Source of the DNA: Hirundichthys speculiger
Taxonomy: Eukaryota > Chordata > Actinopteri > Beloniformes > Exocoetidae
Length of the DNA stretch: 64,000 nucleotides
Reading direction: 5' to 3'
NCBI GenBank assembly: GCA_018398805.1
Contig: JAGFBZ010000693.1
Span: forward strand, 1,612,001-1,676,000
The translations under genes were made by a program, and so were the position numbers. Shown in pieces: positions 45,009-57,873 of this stretch (its first letter is position 1; every line of letters begins with the position of its first letter). The notes beneath the pieces are model-generated. The model ran no database searches and was not told the origin of the DNA. It saw nothing but the letters and a program-made list of their open reading frames with translations.

Positions 45009-47570
45009 TTGGATGCTTGGTGAACTTGTGAGACTTGTCAAAACTTTGACTCACTGTTGGCAAAGCAAATCTCAAGACAACTTTTGCTGATTGCCATTCA
45101 CTCTGCATAACTGTTCCTCTGTGAATTTCTTATCCTCATGTTTTACAAAAAGATGCATACTTTCACTAAATCATGTGTTTGGCTTCAGCTACATGTCTTC
45201 ATGTGAGTCTGACAATGTCAATCCTCCCTGGGATCTTTTGTGATCTTTAAACAAAAGACGCTGATGTTTGAGGCCCTCTCAAACCAGATTGTCCTTATTT
45301 TACTTTTCTGATACTAGCTTCAGGCCCTGGGATGGCAACATATGGGACTTGCTAATAACAAGCTGACATCACTTTGCAACAAGTTGCACAATTCAGTTCA
45401 AATCAGGACATGATAGTTCTACCCTGAGCTGGTGCTGGGATGTAACAGCACCACGCAAATATAAAGGACTAACTGAATGATCATAGTCTGCATAAAGAAA
45501 ACTGGACAAGCCCTTCTGTGATGCCACCCACAGGTTTCTCATGAAGGCCACTTTTTGGGGACTCAGCCTAATCTCTGGTTGATCCAAAAATGAGCAAACA
45601 AACAAGCCTGGCAGCTGGCTGGAACATGTCCACTTTACCTCAGTTACCACAACCTAGTTATTTTAGCTTAGCTTAGCTTGTACCGACCTATGATGCTAAC
45701 AAATGTTACCTTATGCATTCATTCTGATTTAATCTGTCCCTCCATTAATGTTTCAGTAGCATTAGTTTCAGTTTCAGATGTTGTTTCAGTAGCAACATTT
45801 GAACTGAGGATGACTACAGCCACTCCAGTCATTGCACCAACCTGTCTACCTTCCTGGAAACCAGTGCTGGTCACAGTTATCGGTTTGTTAGTGCTCATGG
45901 ATGTAAAATCTAGCTGTGGAGACCAAAGCATTTTTTCTAGCCCAAACAAAGTGACATGGTTCTGCTATGTGTACATTTTTCAAGTTATCATCGATACAAA
46001 GAACAAAATTTATGCTCTTATGCATAAATTATTCCATATTTTTTCAAAATATGTTCCCTTTTAAGACATTGTGTAGCATAATATTTTGCCTGGAGGCCAC
46101 TAAACCATGTTCAAATTCAAAGACAATAATTTTATATTTGAAATAACATTAAAACTCATTATAATATAATTTGGATAAATGAATGCGATGAGACAAATGG
46201 ACCTAAATGCTGCTGTTCTCAGTGATGGTCTTTCGATGGAACTAGCAGGTGGTGGATATTTGTTTGTGCGTGGAAGGAAAATTAAAGGGAAAAAAATGAT
46301 TTGACACAGAATAACCAAACTTGCCATGCTAAATCAATTTTACATGGCTTGAACTATATCAGTTTTTGTGCTCTTCAGACCTTTCTGCCATATTTCCACT
46401 GCTTGCATCTTACTTGTTCTTGCCTCCTGTTTACTTCTCCGATGTGCTGCCCTCTTGCATGTAGCCAAAGTGCCGATGGTCACAGAGATGTCTCATATAA
46501 GAACATGTGCAGTTTTCTAAAACATTATGGGGCTATTATGAATTTTGAACTATCATTTCTAGATTTTCCACAGCAGTGCAAAATGTTTGAAATACTACGG
46601 GTCAAGAGTGCAAACATACTTTGGCGTCTGGGTGTGAGAACAGATCTCAAACCTCAACCATTTCAGTTATCCTGAACTTAATACCTGCATCTCAGTGGAT
46701 TCTCCCTGCTGCTCTGCTATGCTGCCCTCCAGAATGTTGTAAAATAAACCATGCGGATTTGCAGGGATGTCTGGAATGTGAACTACTGAGATGTTACTGT
46801 ACAACTACATTTAGAGCCAAGGATATCAAGCTAAACAAAGTGCTTGTGGTACACATAACACACTTCTGATTCAAGAAAACATTTCTTCATTTCATGAAAA
46901 TTTATGACTTTCATCTAAAAATAAAAATTAGCTACGTGTCAGTGAGCCAAACATACTTTTAACAAATGCAAGCCATTTTCTTTTTCACCAGTTTTTGGTA
47001 AGTTATTACAGTTAAGCTAAATTGAACTTTTTCTTACAAGTTAAAGGGTCAGAATGGGAAATAGGAAAAAATGTCTTGACGGCTTATATGTAGCACCAAT
47101 ATCAGGAGAGTGAACAGAGGGAGAGGAGTAACGGGTTGGGGCTCAGAAGAAGCTTTTGTGATGTCAAGATTCTTGAGATCACATGTAGCTGTAATCAGTA
47201 TTTGTATGTGTGAAAGAGCTCTTTGTCTGCAGCCCAGGTTTTTGGGTTCAGCAAATCAAAAGGATTAGAGACAGCTTTTAAAATCTGACTGGAACCAGTC
47301 ATCCACACTACTCTGTTTTCAACTTTATTATTGTGTTTTATGTCTGCATACCAGTGCACTGGATATATGACTCTTTGTGTCATATTTCTCAAGTATGAGC
47401 TACAATTGTGGGCCCGTGTTGTTGTATATTACCATATTTATCAAGAGCGTATTGTTTCAAATTAAGAGTGGGCCCTCTTATTTTCAAGCTCAGATATTGT
47501 AACGCTCATTCCTCAAAACTTGAATTTCTCTCTCAAAAACTCCCTTTTTTGTGCGCAAATATATATATAT
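45009..47570. other. No gene seen
   Basis: Includes TAGCTTAGCT short repeats at 45663-45678 and chance frames without domains. Confidence 0.5.
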
Positions 47571-47785
47571 ATATTCAAGATTCAAGATTCAAGATTCAAG
47601 TCTCTTTATTGTCATTATGCAGGCATAACGAAATTTTGCATGACTCCCGGCAGGCACACACATAAATATACACATAAAATACACACATAAATAAATCACT
47701 CAGATAAATAAAAGAAAATATATACATATGCAAGATAAAAAACAACATTCTTTGTAGATGGTATTTACAGATACCATCTATAGAT
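47571..47785 (-). mobile_element. LINE 3' end with TTCAAGA tandem tail, minus strand
   Basis: Four to five TTCAAGA units (47573-47600) precede TCTTTATTGTCATTATGCAG and ACGAAATTTTGCATGACTCC. Reversed, this is a 3' UTR ending in a short tandem tail, as in L2/CR1-type fish LINEs. A small hairpin (TAGATGGTAT/ATACCATCTA, 47755-47780) leads into the AT tract. Confidence 0.55.
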
Positions 47786-47788
47786 GGT

Positions 47789-47809
47789 ATATATATATAT
47801 ATATATATA

Positions 47810-47846
<37 letters not shown>

Positions 47847-47924
47847 ATATATATAGATATATATATATATATATATATATATATCTATATATATATATAT
47901 ATATATCTATCTATATATATATAG
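47789..47924. repeat. (AT)n microsatellite with CTATAT interruptions
   Basis: About 136 bases of near-pure AT/TA repeats, interrupted by ATCTATAT units at several places. Confidence 0.95.
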
Positions 47925-48477
47925 ATTCAGTCTTGTGACTGTATGGCATTCACCAGATGCCCTCCTCCCCAGTTTGAACTCTTCTCTGTCTCCTTCTTTG
48001 TGCATGTGGAACTTCAGCTCTTTTGCTTTTCACACTCAAATTGCTGTGAAACAACCAGGGTTATTATAGTTAACGAAAACTAAGACTAAAACTAAAACTA
48101 GCAATGAAAAAATATTTCAGTTAACTGAAATAAAAATAAAAACTACAATTAAAAAAAAACGATAACTAAATAAAAACTACAATGAAGGATGTAAAACTAA
48201 CTAAAACTAAACTGAATTGTAGATAAATTCAGCTTCGTTTTCGTTGTCGTTTCGTTTTCTCCCTCGATTACTGCCATAGAGATTACTGCCTGTCCTGCAG
48301 CAGCCGCTATGATACCCTCCCTCCAGAGAGGGGGCAGCATAGCGGATATAGACCTTTTTGGGCCGGCCCCCCGGAAGTACCCCGTCCGCCATTGCTGGGT
48401 TGTGCTACAGAGCGACACTTTCACCGGCTCGCAGATTAACCAGTGTTTTTCTCTTTCTACAAATATATATTTTTATA

Positions 48478-48680
48478 ATGTCGAGTCGGTCGAGTGGGAA
48501 TACATGTTCCGTCATAAACTGTGCCAACAATGGCGTGAAAATTCAACAATGGAAGAAGAAAGTATGAAATACACAAGCCTTTACTGCACGAAGACTGCCT
48601 TGTTTGCAGAACAAGAAGTTAGGAAGACGTGGGTGAAAAATATCAGCAGAAAGGACTTTGTTCCAAATGAATACAGCCGG
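48478..48680 (+). pseudogene. THAP-domain first exon (frameshifted)
   Basis: ATG 48478 opens MSSRSSGNTCSVINCANNG, then IQQWKKKV, with the C-x4-C start of a THAP zinc finger (CSVINC). After one lesion the sequence reads EIHKPLLHEDCLVC, and after another EVRKTWVKNISRKDFVPNEY then SR. It ends exactly at CGG/GTGAGT (48681), a strong splice donor placed just before the expected VCSxHF half of the finger. Upstream lies a GC-rich segment with CCGGAAGT (48371), an ETS-like site, which may be its promoter. Two small indels break it. It would have been a DNA-binding N-terminus of a transposase-like protein. Confidence 0.6.
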
Positions 48681-49038
48681 GTGAGTTTTCGTTAACATTT
48701 AATCTCGTACTATTCATAGTCTCGCTGAGAGTCCCGGACGATTCTGGCCGAAAGAACAGCAGTATGAGGCTACTGTAGCCCTCGGCACTAGAACAAGCCT
48801 ATAAATGAATGAATAAATTAATGAATGAATGACTTAGGAGAATGATAAAATAAATTAAATATAACATTAACACATAGCCTAATTTACCGCTAGCGTTAAT
48901 GTTACAGCAGCATAATCTTTATGGCTTGTTGACGTTAGTTATAGCCAGCGTTGCAGCGTTCCACAGTTTTTAGTGTTTGATTATGGGAATAGATCATGCT
49001 ATTTCCATAACCAATCATTAAAAACAGCGATAAACTAC

Positions 49039-49147
49039 CTTCATCTGTAACTGGAGGCCACTGCCTAACATCATCAATCCAAGACATGTCTGCGTTATCC
49101 GTAACAAATGCTCCACGCTGCTGTGTTTGGGTTACTTGATGGAGCAC
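49039..49147 (-). pseudogene. Second first-exon remnant, convergent to the THAP exon
   Basis: On the minus strand a frame runs through QRGAFVTDNADMSWIDDVRQ, then WPPVTDE, and reaches GAAG/GTAGTT, a plausible splice donor at 49038. The ATG of MSWIDDV is at 49087-49085. The WPPVT motif recalls large fish transposon-like proteins with YqaJ/SWIM regions, but that is a memory-level resemblance. The codons after the donor look non-coding. If real, this exon starts near the right end of the element and points at the THAP exon. Confidence 0.4.
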
Positions 49148-49440
49148 CGCACCCTCCAGTTATGGCGGGGCCACTAGGGGGCGCATGTCCACAATTTTCA
49201 AGTCGAAAAGGTGTATAAACTGCTGCATACCGCAAGAAGAAGAAAAACTAAAACTAAGACTAAAACTAAATAAAAACTAAACTGAAACTAGTCAATTCCT
49301 CAAAATAAAAACTAAACTAAAACTACTAAATTACTTGTTGAACTAACTAAAACTAAACTGAAATAAAAAAGCAAACTGGAAAACTAAATAAAAATAAAAA
49401 CTAAAGAAAATTTCAAAACTATAATAACCTTGGAAACAAC

Positions 49441-52400
49441 CCTATCAAACACCAGCCCTGGAGCTAGTTGGTGTTTCAGCTCTGGACATAAAGACTGCCC
49501 AGCCACAGTCTGTTCTAGGGATGGAAGGCATCTCACTGGAGTCAGGAGGCATTCCCCAGTCTTGGCTATGTCTCACCATCCAGGTTGTCCTCCAGAGAGG
49601 CCACTGCTGTCTTCTTTCACAATAGATCCCCTTCCTGGGATATGTCAGCTTTTTCTTGGCCATCAGGTTATTCTCCAGAGGTGCCCAACATGCGTGCATT
49701 CCTAAGTAGTCTCTACTATCTGGTTGGTTCCCAGAGAGCCTCATGAACTATTTTCCCTGATGATGAACTCTCAGGTTGTACTCCTGGGCTGTTTTTGCCT
49801 ATTTACAATCCTCTTCCAGCTGATCTTCATTTGGTGTATAAGAACAAAGATATATTTATTTATACAGATATATGAGAGCAAAGCTGATGCTGGGCCTCAT
49901 TTATGTAATAAAAGGAGAATTAAATTGTGTGTGGACTGGGACCAAAGTGAAATTTTACACGTGTTTTGACATTCATGAAAATGTTAGTAGTTCCAAACTT
50001 TTCACTGGTACAAACAAAATCCTCTCCTGTCTCCAGCCACACGCAGAGCTCACAAACATTGCTTGTTATTCTTGAACTTTACAATGTTAATGCCTTATAC
50101 GGGTTGTTAGTTTTACAAAATATGGATTGCTCTAAAACATGTGTTTCAAACATGATAATAAATTAGCAATATTACCCAATTACCTTAACTCATGGGCATT
50201 TTGCACATTTAAGGTTCAGATTGTGTTTCTTGTCAGCGGGTTGATTAAATTGACTTGACATGCTGACAGACACCCATACAGCGACTCAATCTGTTGCAGA
50301 GCGGTTACCGATGTTTCCAACCTGTGATCAGGTTAAACATAGGAATTCAGGAACACACATGTTCTTATGAACGAATGAGAGTTTTCAGCAGTGTTCCTGA
50401 GAAGCCCCCAAAACGGCCCTAAAGCCAACAGTATTGTGACCCTCTCACAGAAAACACTAAAAATGGAGAAGTACAAGCATCTGAGTACTAAAAAATCATT
50501 AGAGAAAACTCATTTCACTGTCAGGGTTTCCAGCTGCCTAATTGGTTCACTCACAAGATAATCCACAATAAGTAGGAACCAATAGCATTGTACCCTAAAA
50601 ATTATGATTGCACAGGGACTGATAAATGCACTGATGTCTCTAGAAAAAGTGTTACCTTGAAAGCAAGACAGGAAAACAAGACAAATGTACTTCTGTCTGT
50701 GTGTGTGTGTTTCTGTCATAGAAGTGTAAATTATCTTTTGATTCAAATATGTATTCCTCTGACCATAAGACATGTTTTCACTGTGTGATGACGCGTCCCA
50801 GATGCCTCCGAGCCCAGAGATGTTGATGCCACCTCTGGACAAGGTAATATAACACTTCACATAAGGCCTCTTTTGGGAAGTTTTAAGTGCTATTTGTGAA
50901 TATAAATAGCACATAACCATGTAGTAATATCTGCCATTGATGAGTGACGGTGCTGAATGCAGTGCCTCCTGAGTGATCCACTGGCCATCAAACCCACGCC
51001 TGCACTCTGCCCTTTACACACTGAAACTCTCCCAGTAGAGTCTTTTATACTGTGAAGGCAAAAACCAGGGAAGATTGCTTTCAAGCTTTTAACAGATTTT
51101 GTTGATAAACTGGAGATCCTCTGCACATAAAAGCTCTTAAAAGCTCAGGCTTTCTTAGATGCTGGTTCTACCCAAAATCATTACAATCGCCTGCTGACAT
51201 CAACTGCAGCAGGTCTGCAGAAATGGTTGTAGATAAACAAATGAAATCATGTTGAGAGGATAAGACATGAAATCTTGCATTCATTTTATATGCTTGCCTG
51301 AAATTAAAACCAAAATAATACCAGTAATTTTATGTTTTGTTATTAAGACTGGTATTTTACATACTAGAATCACATTTTCTTTCAATCTTTTTTTGGGGGG
51401 GACAATATGCTTTAGGAAAAATGATACAAAATATGTTAGGGAGATTCCTGAAACTTTCTGTGAACCAATAGGTCAGAGTATGATGGGAGAAGGGCTGTGG
51501 CTTATCAGTGAGGATACAGACTTGTCAGACTACGCCTGATCCCCAGGCTTTATTACTCAGTTCCCACAAAACAGGGAAACACCAGGACGTTCCTCTCCAT
51601 CTCCTCCACAAACACATATGGGTGTCTTTGTATTTCCCTTCCATTATATTGAGGAGTTTCCCCTAAATGTTTGCTTAAGAAAAGAAAAGGTCATATTTTG
51701 TAGGGCTCAACTTACCCTTGTCTTTCAGTCACACAATCACAGATGTCCTTGTTGCTTATATTGGGCTATTGTGCTTTAACCGGCTAGACCTTGCACTCAT
51801 GAGAACATCTACAGATGCACATTGTGAGCTAACTGCCTGCGAGGAATAGATGTTGAGAGGCTTATGAAAAAATGAGAATAGGAAATTGAGTTTTTTTCAT
51901 CCAACAGACGAACTAATAAGGTATTGCACCATGAAGGGCTCAGTGGAGATCAAAAAGGAATAATTATCTGGAAGGTGTCATGCCAAGCCCTTCCTACACA
52001 GCTGAGGATAAAACAATGAATTAAATGAAAAAATATGCAAGAAAGTGAGCATGTATTCAGCAGTTGGATTTCATCAGCTAACTAACCTTTTAATTTCAGC
52101 AATGTGTTGACAGTAAAGTTCTTGAAAGAGGAAAAGTGACAGTTGTCTCTAATCAACTGCAACGTCAATTCCTTAAACTTTATGCAATTAATCAATTCAA
52201 GATTGACTGTAATGGCAACATTTTTTGACATGTTTATTTTAAGCAGATTAAGCCACATTGTAATAATGAAACCCAGCACCTTGCACAAGATACAATTTTC
52301 ACGTATGTTCTCAATTTCGTCTTTTCTCTCTGTCTCTGCATCAGGAAATGGAAACGTGTCACCCTTTCCTTTTGCCATGATGATCTTTTTTTATTGTTGT

Positions 52401-54594
52401 GTTTTCTTGCATGTATCTCTGGTCTACAGATGTGAGTGTTCCTTGTGGAAACTTATCTACACAGTTTTTTGTTGTATTTTAATCTTTTAAAATGTAAACA
52501 ACAAAGTCAGAGCCAACTAGTATCAAACAGAATTATTGCTTTGAATTTGTGTCCTGGTTTGACCATGCTGACCTTACTGGAGACCCTGTGAATCAGCTGG
52601 AAAATTACATATAAGTAAAAGTAGAGTTATTAAAGCCTTAATGACATTTACCTTTTAAACATATCTTACTTTCAGCTATCAGATAGTTAAATCAATTGGC
52701 AAAGAGTGACAAAAGAAAGCTGCCAATGTGAGTGGTGATTGTGCCAAGCATTCTGTGCCTTAACTTGCTCCTATGTATCTGAAAAGGAGGCTTCTCATTC
52801 AGAAGAATCTCCTGAGGCTGAGAGTAAGCGCTTTTGAACTGAATGATGCCACGTCAGAGGACCGACTGTTGAGCATTGCCACAGCTGCAGCTGTGTGAGC
52901 ATGTTAGTTTGAAGACTTTTGAGTGATTTTCACTCTGTGGTTGAAAGTTATTTTCTACTAAACCCTCAGTATCTTGACAGCCAGCGAGGTCAAGATTGCA
53001 GTCTCAAGACATTCCACCTTATTAGGCTTCAAGCTAAAGTATGCATAGATGCACACTCGTCATCCAGATGGTTTCCTCTCCATGGATTAATCAAAGTTAC
53101 CTTGTGATACACATGACCGACAGACAGCTAATTTATTCAGCCACAAGAGCATTATTTTGGTTCCAAGCATTGTCCAGTTTTAATATGATTCTTTTTAATT
53201 ACATTTTATAGTATGTTTACTTATTCAGCAACATTTCATAACATCCAGACATCTTTGGGCACCATGTAGAGAGACTAGTTTACAGTCCACAGTCACACAA
53301 AGATGAGAGCACATGGACTCAAGTGTGTATTTACTGACAGACAAGTAGAAGTGAGATTTGAGGCCTTTGGGGCTCTTAGATGTCACAATGAGCTGTAATT
53401 GAAGTCATCTTTGGAAGCATTCACAGATTCTTATGCACCACTGCAGGTTCAAGTCCAGAAGTGAAAGCAATGAGGTATCAGAAAGCCTGTCACTCTGGAG
53501 TTATTTCTGCCTGTGTCCTCCATGGAGTCATTTGAGCCTCATATTCTTGCCTCATTCATCTCTCACTGTATTGTCTTCCTTTTTATTTTTGTTCCACACA
53601 TGAAAACATTGCCAAGGTCTCAGTTACCATTGGCTTTGTCCTCAATCAGTACTATCAAAGATCTCACTAATCCACTGGATGTTCTGAATCCTGCCATGTC
53701 TGCCACTAATTTAACCAGTGATTCCAGGAACTCTGCGCCCCATCGACTTGGCTCATATCCCTACTGTCCCAGTGGCTCCCAGGACCCTGCTGCATCCAGC
53801 TGGCATGGTTGAAGGAACTGGGACAGCTGGGATCCTTGACCACCCTGATTACAATCCAGCCCAGCAGGACAAAATGGTTTCCACTTCAAACATTAGTCAT
53901 CACTCCATTTGTTGTTTCATACTTGGACATAAAATAAAGTTTTTTTTTTTCAAACACAGCTCTCTCTCACTATTTCCACTGAGTGTTTTGGCCAAACCAC
54001 TGATTTGACTACTAACCCTTATAACTGTCCATAAAAGCGAAGACAAGTATCCTACTAATCAGTTTGAGTTTTGGCATGCAGACTATGTATCCATAGAGGA
54101 TATGTCCCCCTCATCTGCTGCCATGATCACAGTGTTGCTGTGGATCTGAGAATCAAAAGCAAGGAAAAAGTTTTTCAGCAGTAATTCACCAGTTCAAACC
54201 TGAGAAGTATGTGGCATGAAAAAAAGTGTAATTTGTTGACTCTAATGGTTCAAGCGGGGTAGAAGTGTCCAGCCTGGATTAGTTGTATTTGTTCATTTAA
54301 AGTGTTAACTCATTCTTTGGAACGTCAAAGTTATGTCTGTTGAGTTGAAAACCTTGGTTAGGAGCGGTCATCTAACAAGAGTGTTCACAATAAGGCTGTG
54401 GTGTTTGTCATCTGGTGTGCAGGAGAAAGAAAATGTGTTTCAGTTCTCTTAAAGGCTCCAATTGAACTGTTTTTGGTTGTTTTGTCATGTAGCATTAGAG
54501 TACAGACAATGAAACAGGAAGACCTTTTTATTGCCCCACATCTGCAATTGGAAAAAAAAAAAAAAACATTAAAGGGCATTTTTATTGACTGAAT
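49441..54594. other. No gene seen (5.2 kb)
   Basis: No frame shows a recognisable domain and no transposon ends are evident. Homopolymers occur at 51388-51401, 53940-53950 and 54551-54566. Confidence 0.45.
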
Positions 54595-55232
54595 TTGGGG
54601 TGAATTCCAATTCTTCCCTTAACCCTCAATCTCAAAAATGCGCGCTCCCGCTAAGTGCAAGTGCTGTCCCAATTCGAAGAACGTCAAATTGAGGGACAAG
54701 TTTGAGGGCTGTATCGCCCTCAAAATTGAGATTCTCTGGCACCACCCTTGGAAGTAAGGGCTACCCAGAAGGCACTGGGTAATTTAGCCAAAAGGATGGT
54801 GACAAAAAAGCTAACTACAAATGTAAGTATCTTCATAGTTCCTAAAGATATAAATAATACAAAATCACCTTTTGTCTTTGTTTGAGACTTTTTTCATGAA
54901 TTAACATCGTTGTTGCGTAACATTAAATTTTTTTACTTTACGATGTTTGCTGCCGGTTATTATTATTATTGTGTTATTTGGTAATATTATTTGGAGAATA
55001 TACAGCGCTCTTTTTAATGTTATCCCTGTGTCATTTCAGGGAATACAGAGACAACACGGGCTCTGATACATTTCAGTCTGAAGACGTAACTGCACTCAAG
55101 GGCTGTCCTATTTCTAAGTCACAAGATAGCCTTTACACTTACTTTCGAGGGTTAAGATTGAGGGCCAAAAATTTTGGGTTAAGGGCGAGGGTTGAGATTG
55201 AGGGTTAAGGGAGGAATTGGAATTGGCCCTTG
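54595..55232. mobile_element. Inverted-repeat MITE with 3-bp TTG duplication (Harbinger-like ends)
   Basis: The left end (54598) and the inverse of the right end (55229) share about 38 bp: GGG, then AATTCCAATTC, then TCCCTTAACCCTCAATCTCA. TTG stands on both sides (54595-54597, 55230-55232). A 3-bp duplication with GGG ends suggests PIF/Harbinger, which is inference. The interior is AT-rich, with a TTATTATTATT run at 54957-54970 and no coding frame. Confidence 0.75.
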
Positions 55233-57873
55233 ATCTCAAATTCAACATAGCTGACACCTTTTTTTCCTCTCTTTTAACACCATATTTATACCATCTTATA
55301 TGTTTAAAGTGCAATTTGCAGATTAATAACCCCAGAAATTTAAAATTGTTGGTGAAAATCTGTAGAATTTTAGATGCACTATTTTTTGACAGCCACATTT
55401 CCTTCATTTTGACATCCATAGAATACCTTCCCTGTGTTCACCAGGAATACATTTTTGCCCTAGTTTGTCAACATGGTCCCACATGGGCAGAGGACACAGA
55501 TTAATTGACCTCAGGGCCCCTGTTTGGAAAAGCTAGGGACCCTCTTGTGCAGACTAGTAGACTCCTGCCTTTGTTGTGAGCTGCCATGTGAGAAAGCCCA
55601 ACAGTCAGGGTCTGAATGTTGACCCTCTGCGCTAATGGTAAACACCAGCCAAATGCCTAACAAACAAAAGAAAAACAAGCAAAGAGCATCCATCTATCTC
55701 TGTAATGAGCCTATTTTACTTCATCTACCTCTTATGTTCTCCACTCCATCCCCTCTTGTTCTCTGGAAAGCCTCACTAGTTTGCTAATTCAACATGGGAA
55801 CATGAAGCCAGAGGCCAGCACCAGCGGCAACCTAGAGTTCATTCAGATGTCTGATGGAAACCCAGCTCAGCTTTGTTTACATATTCATTCAGGATCATTT
55901 GGTTCAAAACCATTTTTTTTTTCTATGTTGGATTTGGTTCACCCTTTCCTCTCCATTCATTGTTTTTCTTAGAGTTCTGGGAGAGATTTAGAGTTGAGCC
56001 CTCTCAGGACGCCCATGCACACATTCACTCACAGATACACGGGATCATAATTCAATACAGCCACACTGTGATGGATGCACAGTTCAATGAGCGCCAACAC
56101 AGCTGCTGTGGTTAACAGACTGTGGCTTTTTCTTGTATACTTGCTCTCTCCCTTAAATACGCTAAAACAAACAAATAAATAAATAATCCATTGCCAGAGC
56201 AACCAAGCCAAATCCTGGTTATGAGGTAGTCTATGGCAGGACTCCATTATCTCTGGCTCAAACAGAGCCACAGTGTCCCAGCTCAGAACAGCAGCAGCAG
56301 TTCACAAACCTCTGGATCTGTAAGCGGGCTAATGCCTTGTGGATCCTGTACTAATTGACCAAAGTAACTACAATCTCTCTGCATTCCAGAGTTCGCCTGT
56401 AACCAAGACTAATCCTGTCAGCCCTAACAGATATTATCACTATACTTCAAAAACCACGAACCATTTAATGAAACCCGTAGCCAGTTACTGATCTGTTCAG
56501 GAGCGGTGCCATTTAGTTTCAGTTATAAATGATAACTGGATAACAAGGAATAATGTCAGTTTCTTTGTCTTTTGTTGTCCATTCAGAACGTGTAGCTGAC
56601 TCTCATCTTTCGTCCTCCCAGTGTTTGCCTTCCGATGACTACGCCTGCCGTTTTAGAGTTCTGCTTTTCGTTGGCTTTATGAGACCAATTGTAAATTCCT
56701 GAGTGTGTTGTGTCTCTCAGTGGACTCGACCCGATTTTTGCTTTACTCCACCGAAATTGGCCTCCCCCAGCTTCACAGACTGGCACGAACTTGCTCTGGC
56801 ACACTCTTTAAAGGTCGTATTAGACTTGTGAAAACTCAGGGCTTTAAATAAGAGGTGATAATTTTTCACTACAGCTGATGACGAATGCACTGGTCATGGA
56901 AATGATGCTTGATGTTTATTCCCCTCAAAAGGTGTTTGGCTTGTGGAGCACGTAAAGCCATAATATTTAACATGCATAATGGAAAAACAACAAAGATGTT
57001 TAATGCTTTATTACTCTGTGTTGAGTGTTTTTTTTTATAAGGCTACAATATGTTTTATCCATTGAAAAGATTAGAGATTGACCATAAGATAGTGACTGTT
57101 GTAGGAAAAAATATACGTGGGATAGGATGTTTCTTTTATAACTGTTACTTAACTGATTTGCTAGAAGGGGATAACCCTCTCTCAGGAATAATATCCTGAG
57201 CGCAAAACTGAGAATGAACGAGTTAGCAAATTTTTCTGCAAGCGTATGTTTTCATCTACGAGTGAAGGTTTTAGTATGCGAGCAGAGCAGGTGAGAGAAA
57301 TGGAGCCAGACACGGTGACAGAGGAAAACTGAACAATATTTGGAGGGAAAGTGCATGTTTATGGCGTGTTGGCTGAAGAAGGCTCCTCAGACATCTGTTA
57401 ATGATTTTTCAGATGGGTGTTGGGGACAAAGAGGGGCGAGTTTTTCTGGAACAACAGAAGCTGCATTGTCCTTTGTCTAAACGTAGTTCACTGCATTCTT
57501 TTTAGTGACGCAGGAGATGTGCTGGCTCCCAGTACCTCCCAGTACCTTCTGACTGGTTACCATTACAGTGGAAAATGTCACAAGACTTATGTCAGCATAC
57601 GAGGTGAGCACGTGCACATAAACTGGCTTTGTAAAAAACACAACAAAGGCGACACAACACAATATTAGAGTAATGCCTCGTAGAGTGGTAATTCCAGTAA
57701 TGACCAAGGTATTTACACCTTTTGAACCTGAATCTGCAGACCCCATGTTATAGACAGAAGCCAAAGGTCAGAGCTGAAATCCTTGACATTTAGGACCCAA
57801 TCTTCCACCAGATCTGATAAAGCTGCTATTAAGAGGTAGTGAGTAGTGGGAGGGGCGTTCGCCCACAAAGAAC
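55233..57873. other. No gene seen
   Basis: Unassigned sequence without clear domains or element ends. Confidence 0.5.

Larger units (their letters stand above)
48048..49440. mobile_element. Inverted-repeat transposon with 8-bp target duplication and two convergent first-exon remnants
   Basis: GAAACAAC flanks both sides (48048-48055, 49433-49440). The element (48056-49432, 1377 bp) begins CAGGGTTATTATAGTT and ends with the inverse of CAAGGTTATTATAGTT. Both subterminal regions are full of AAAACTAAAACTAAA repeats in the same direction. A THAP-type exon enters from the left (48478-48680) and a second exon from the right (49147-49039); each ends at a GT donor. The 8-bp duplication fits hAT or P superfamilies; a THAP domain points to P-like. 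I infer an internally deleted derivative of a larger two-gene element. Confidence 0.85.

Noticed and set aside
45678..46064. 128-codon plus-strand frame with Thr/Val-rich segment and a possible membrane stretch
   Set aside because: A frame on the other strand overlaps it with similar quality, and neither has a recognisable domain or a good context.
47573..47600. Possible CRISPR-like or satellite array (TTCAAGA units)
   Set aside because: Units are 7 bp with no spacers and fit the tandem tail of a LINE.
53513..54008. Overlapping plus-strand frames with Pro/Ser/Thr-rich peptides resembling a Gag-like region
   Set aside because: No zinc knuckle, protease or RT nearby and no LTRs; the composition alone is not enough.
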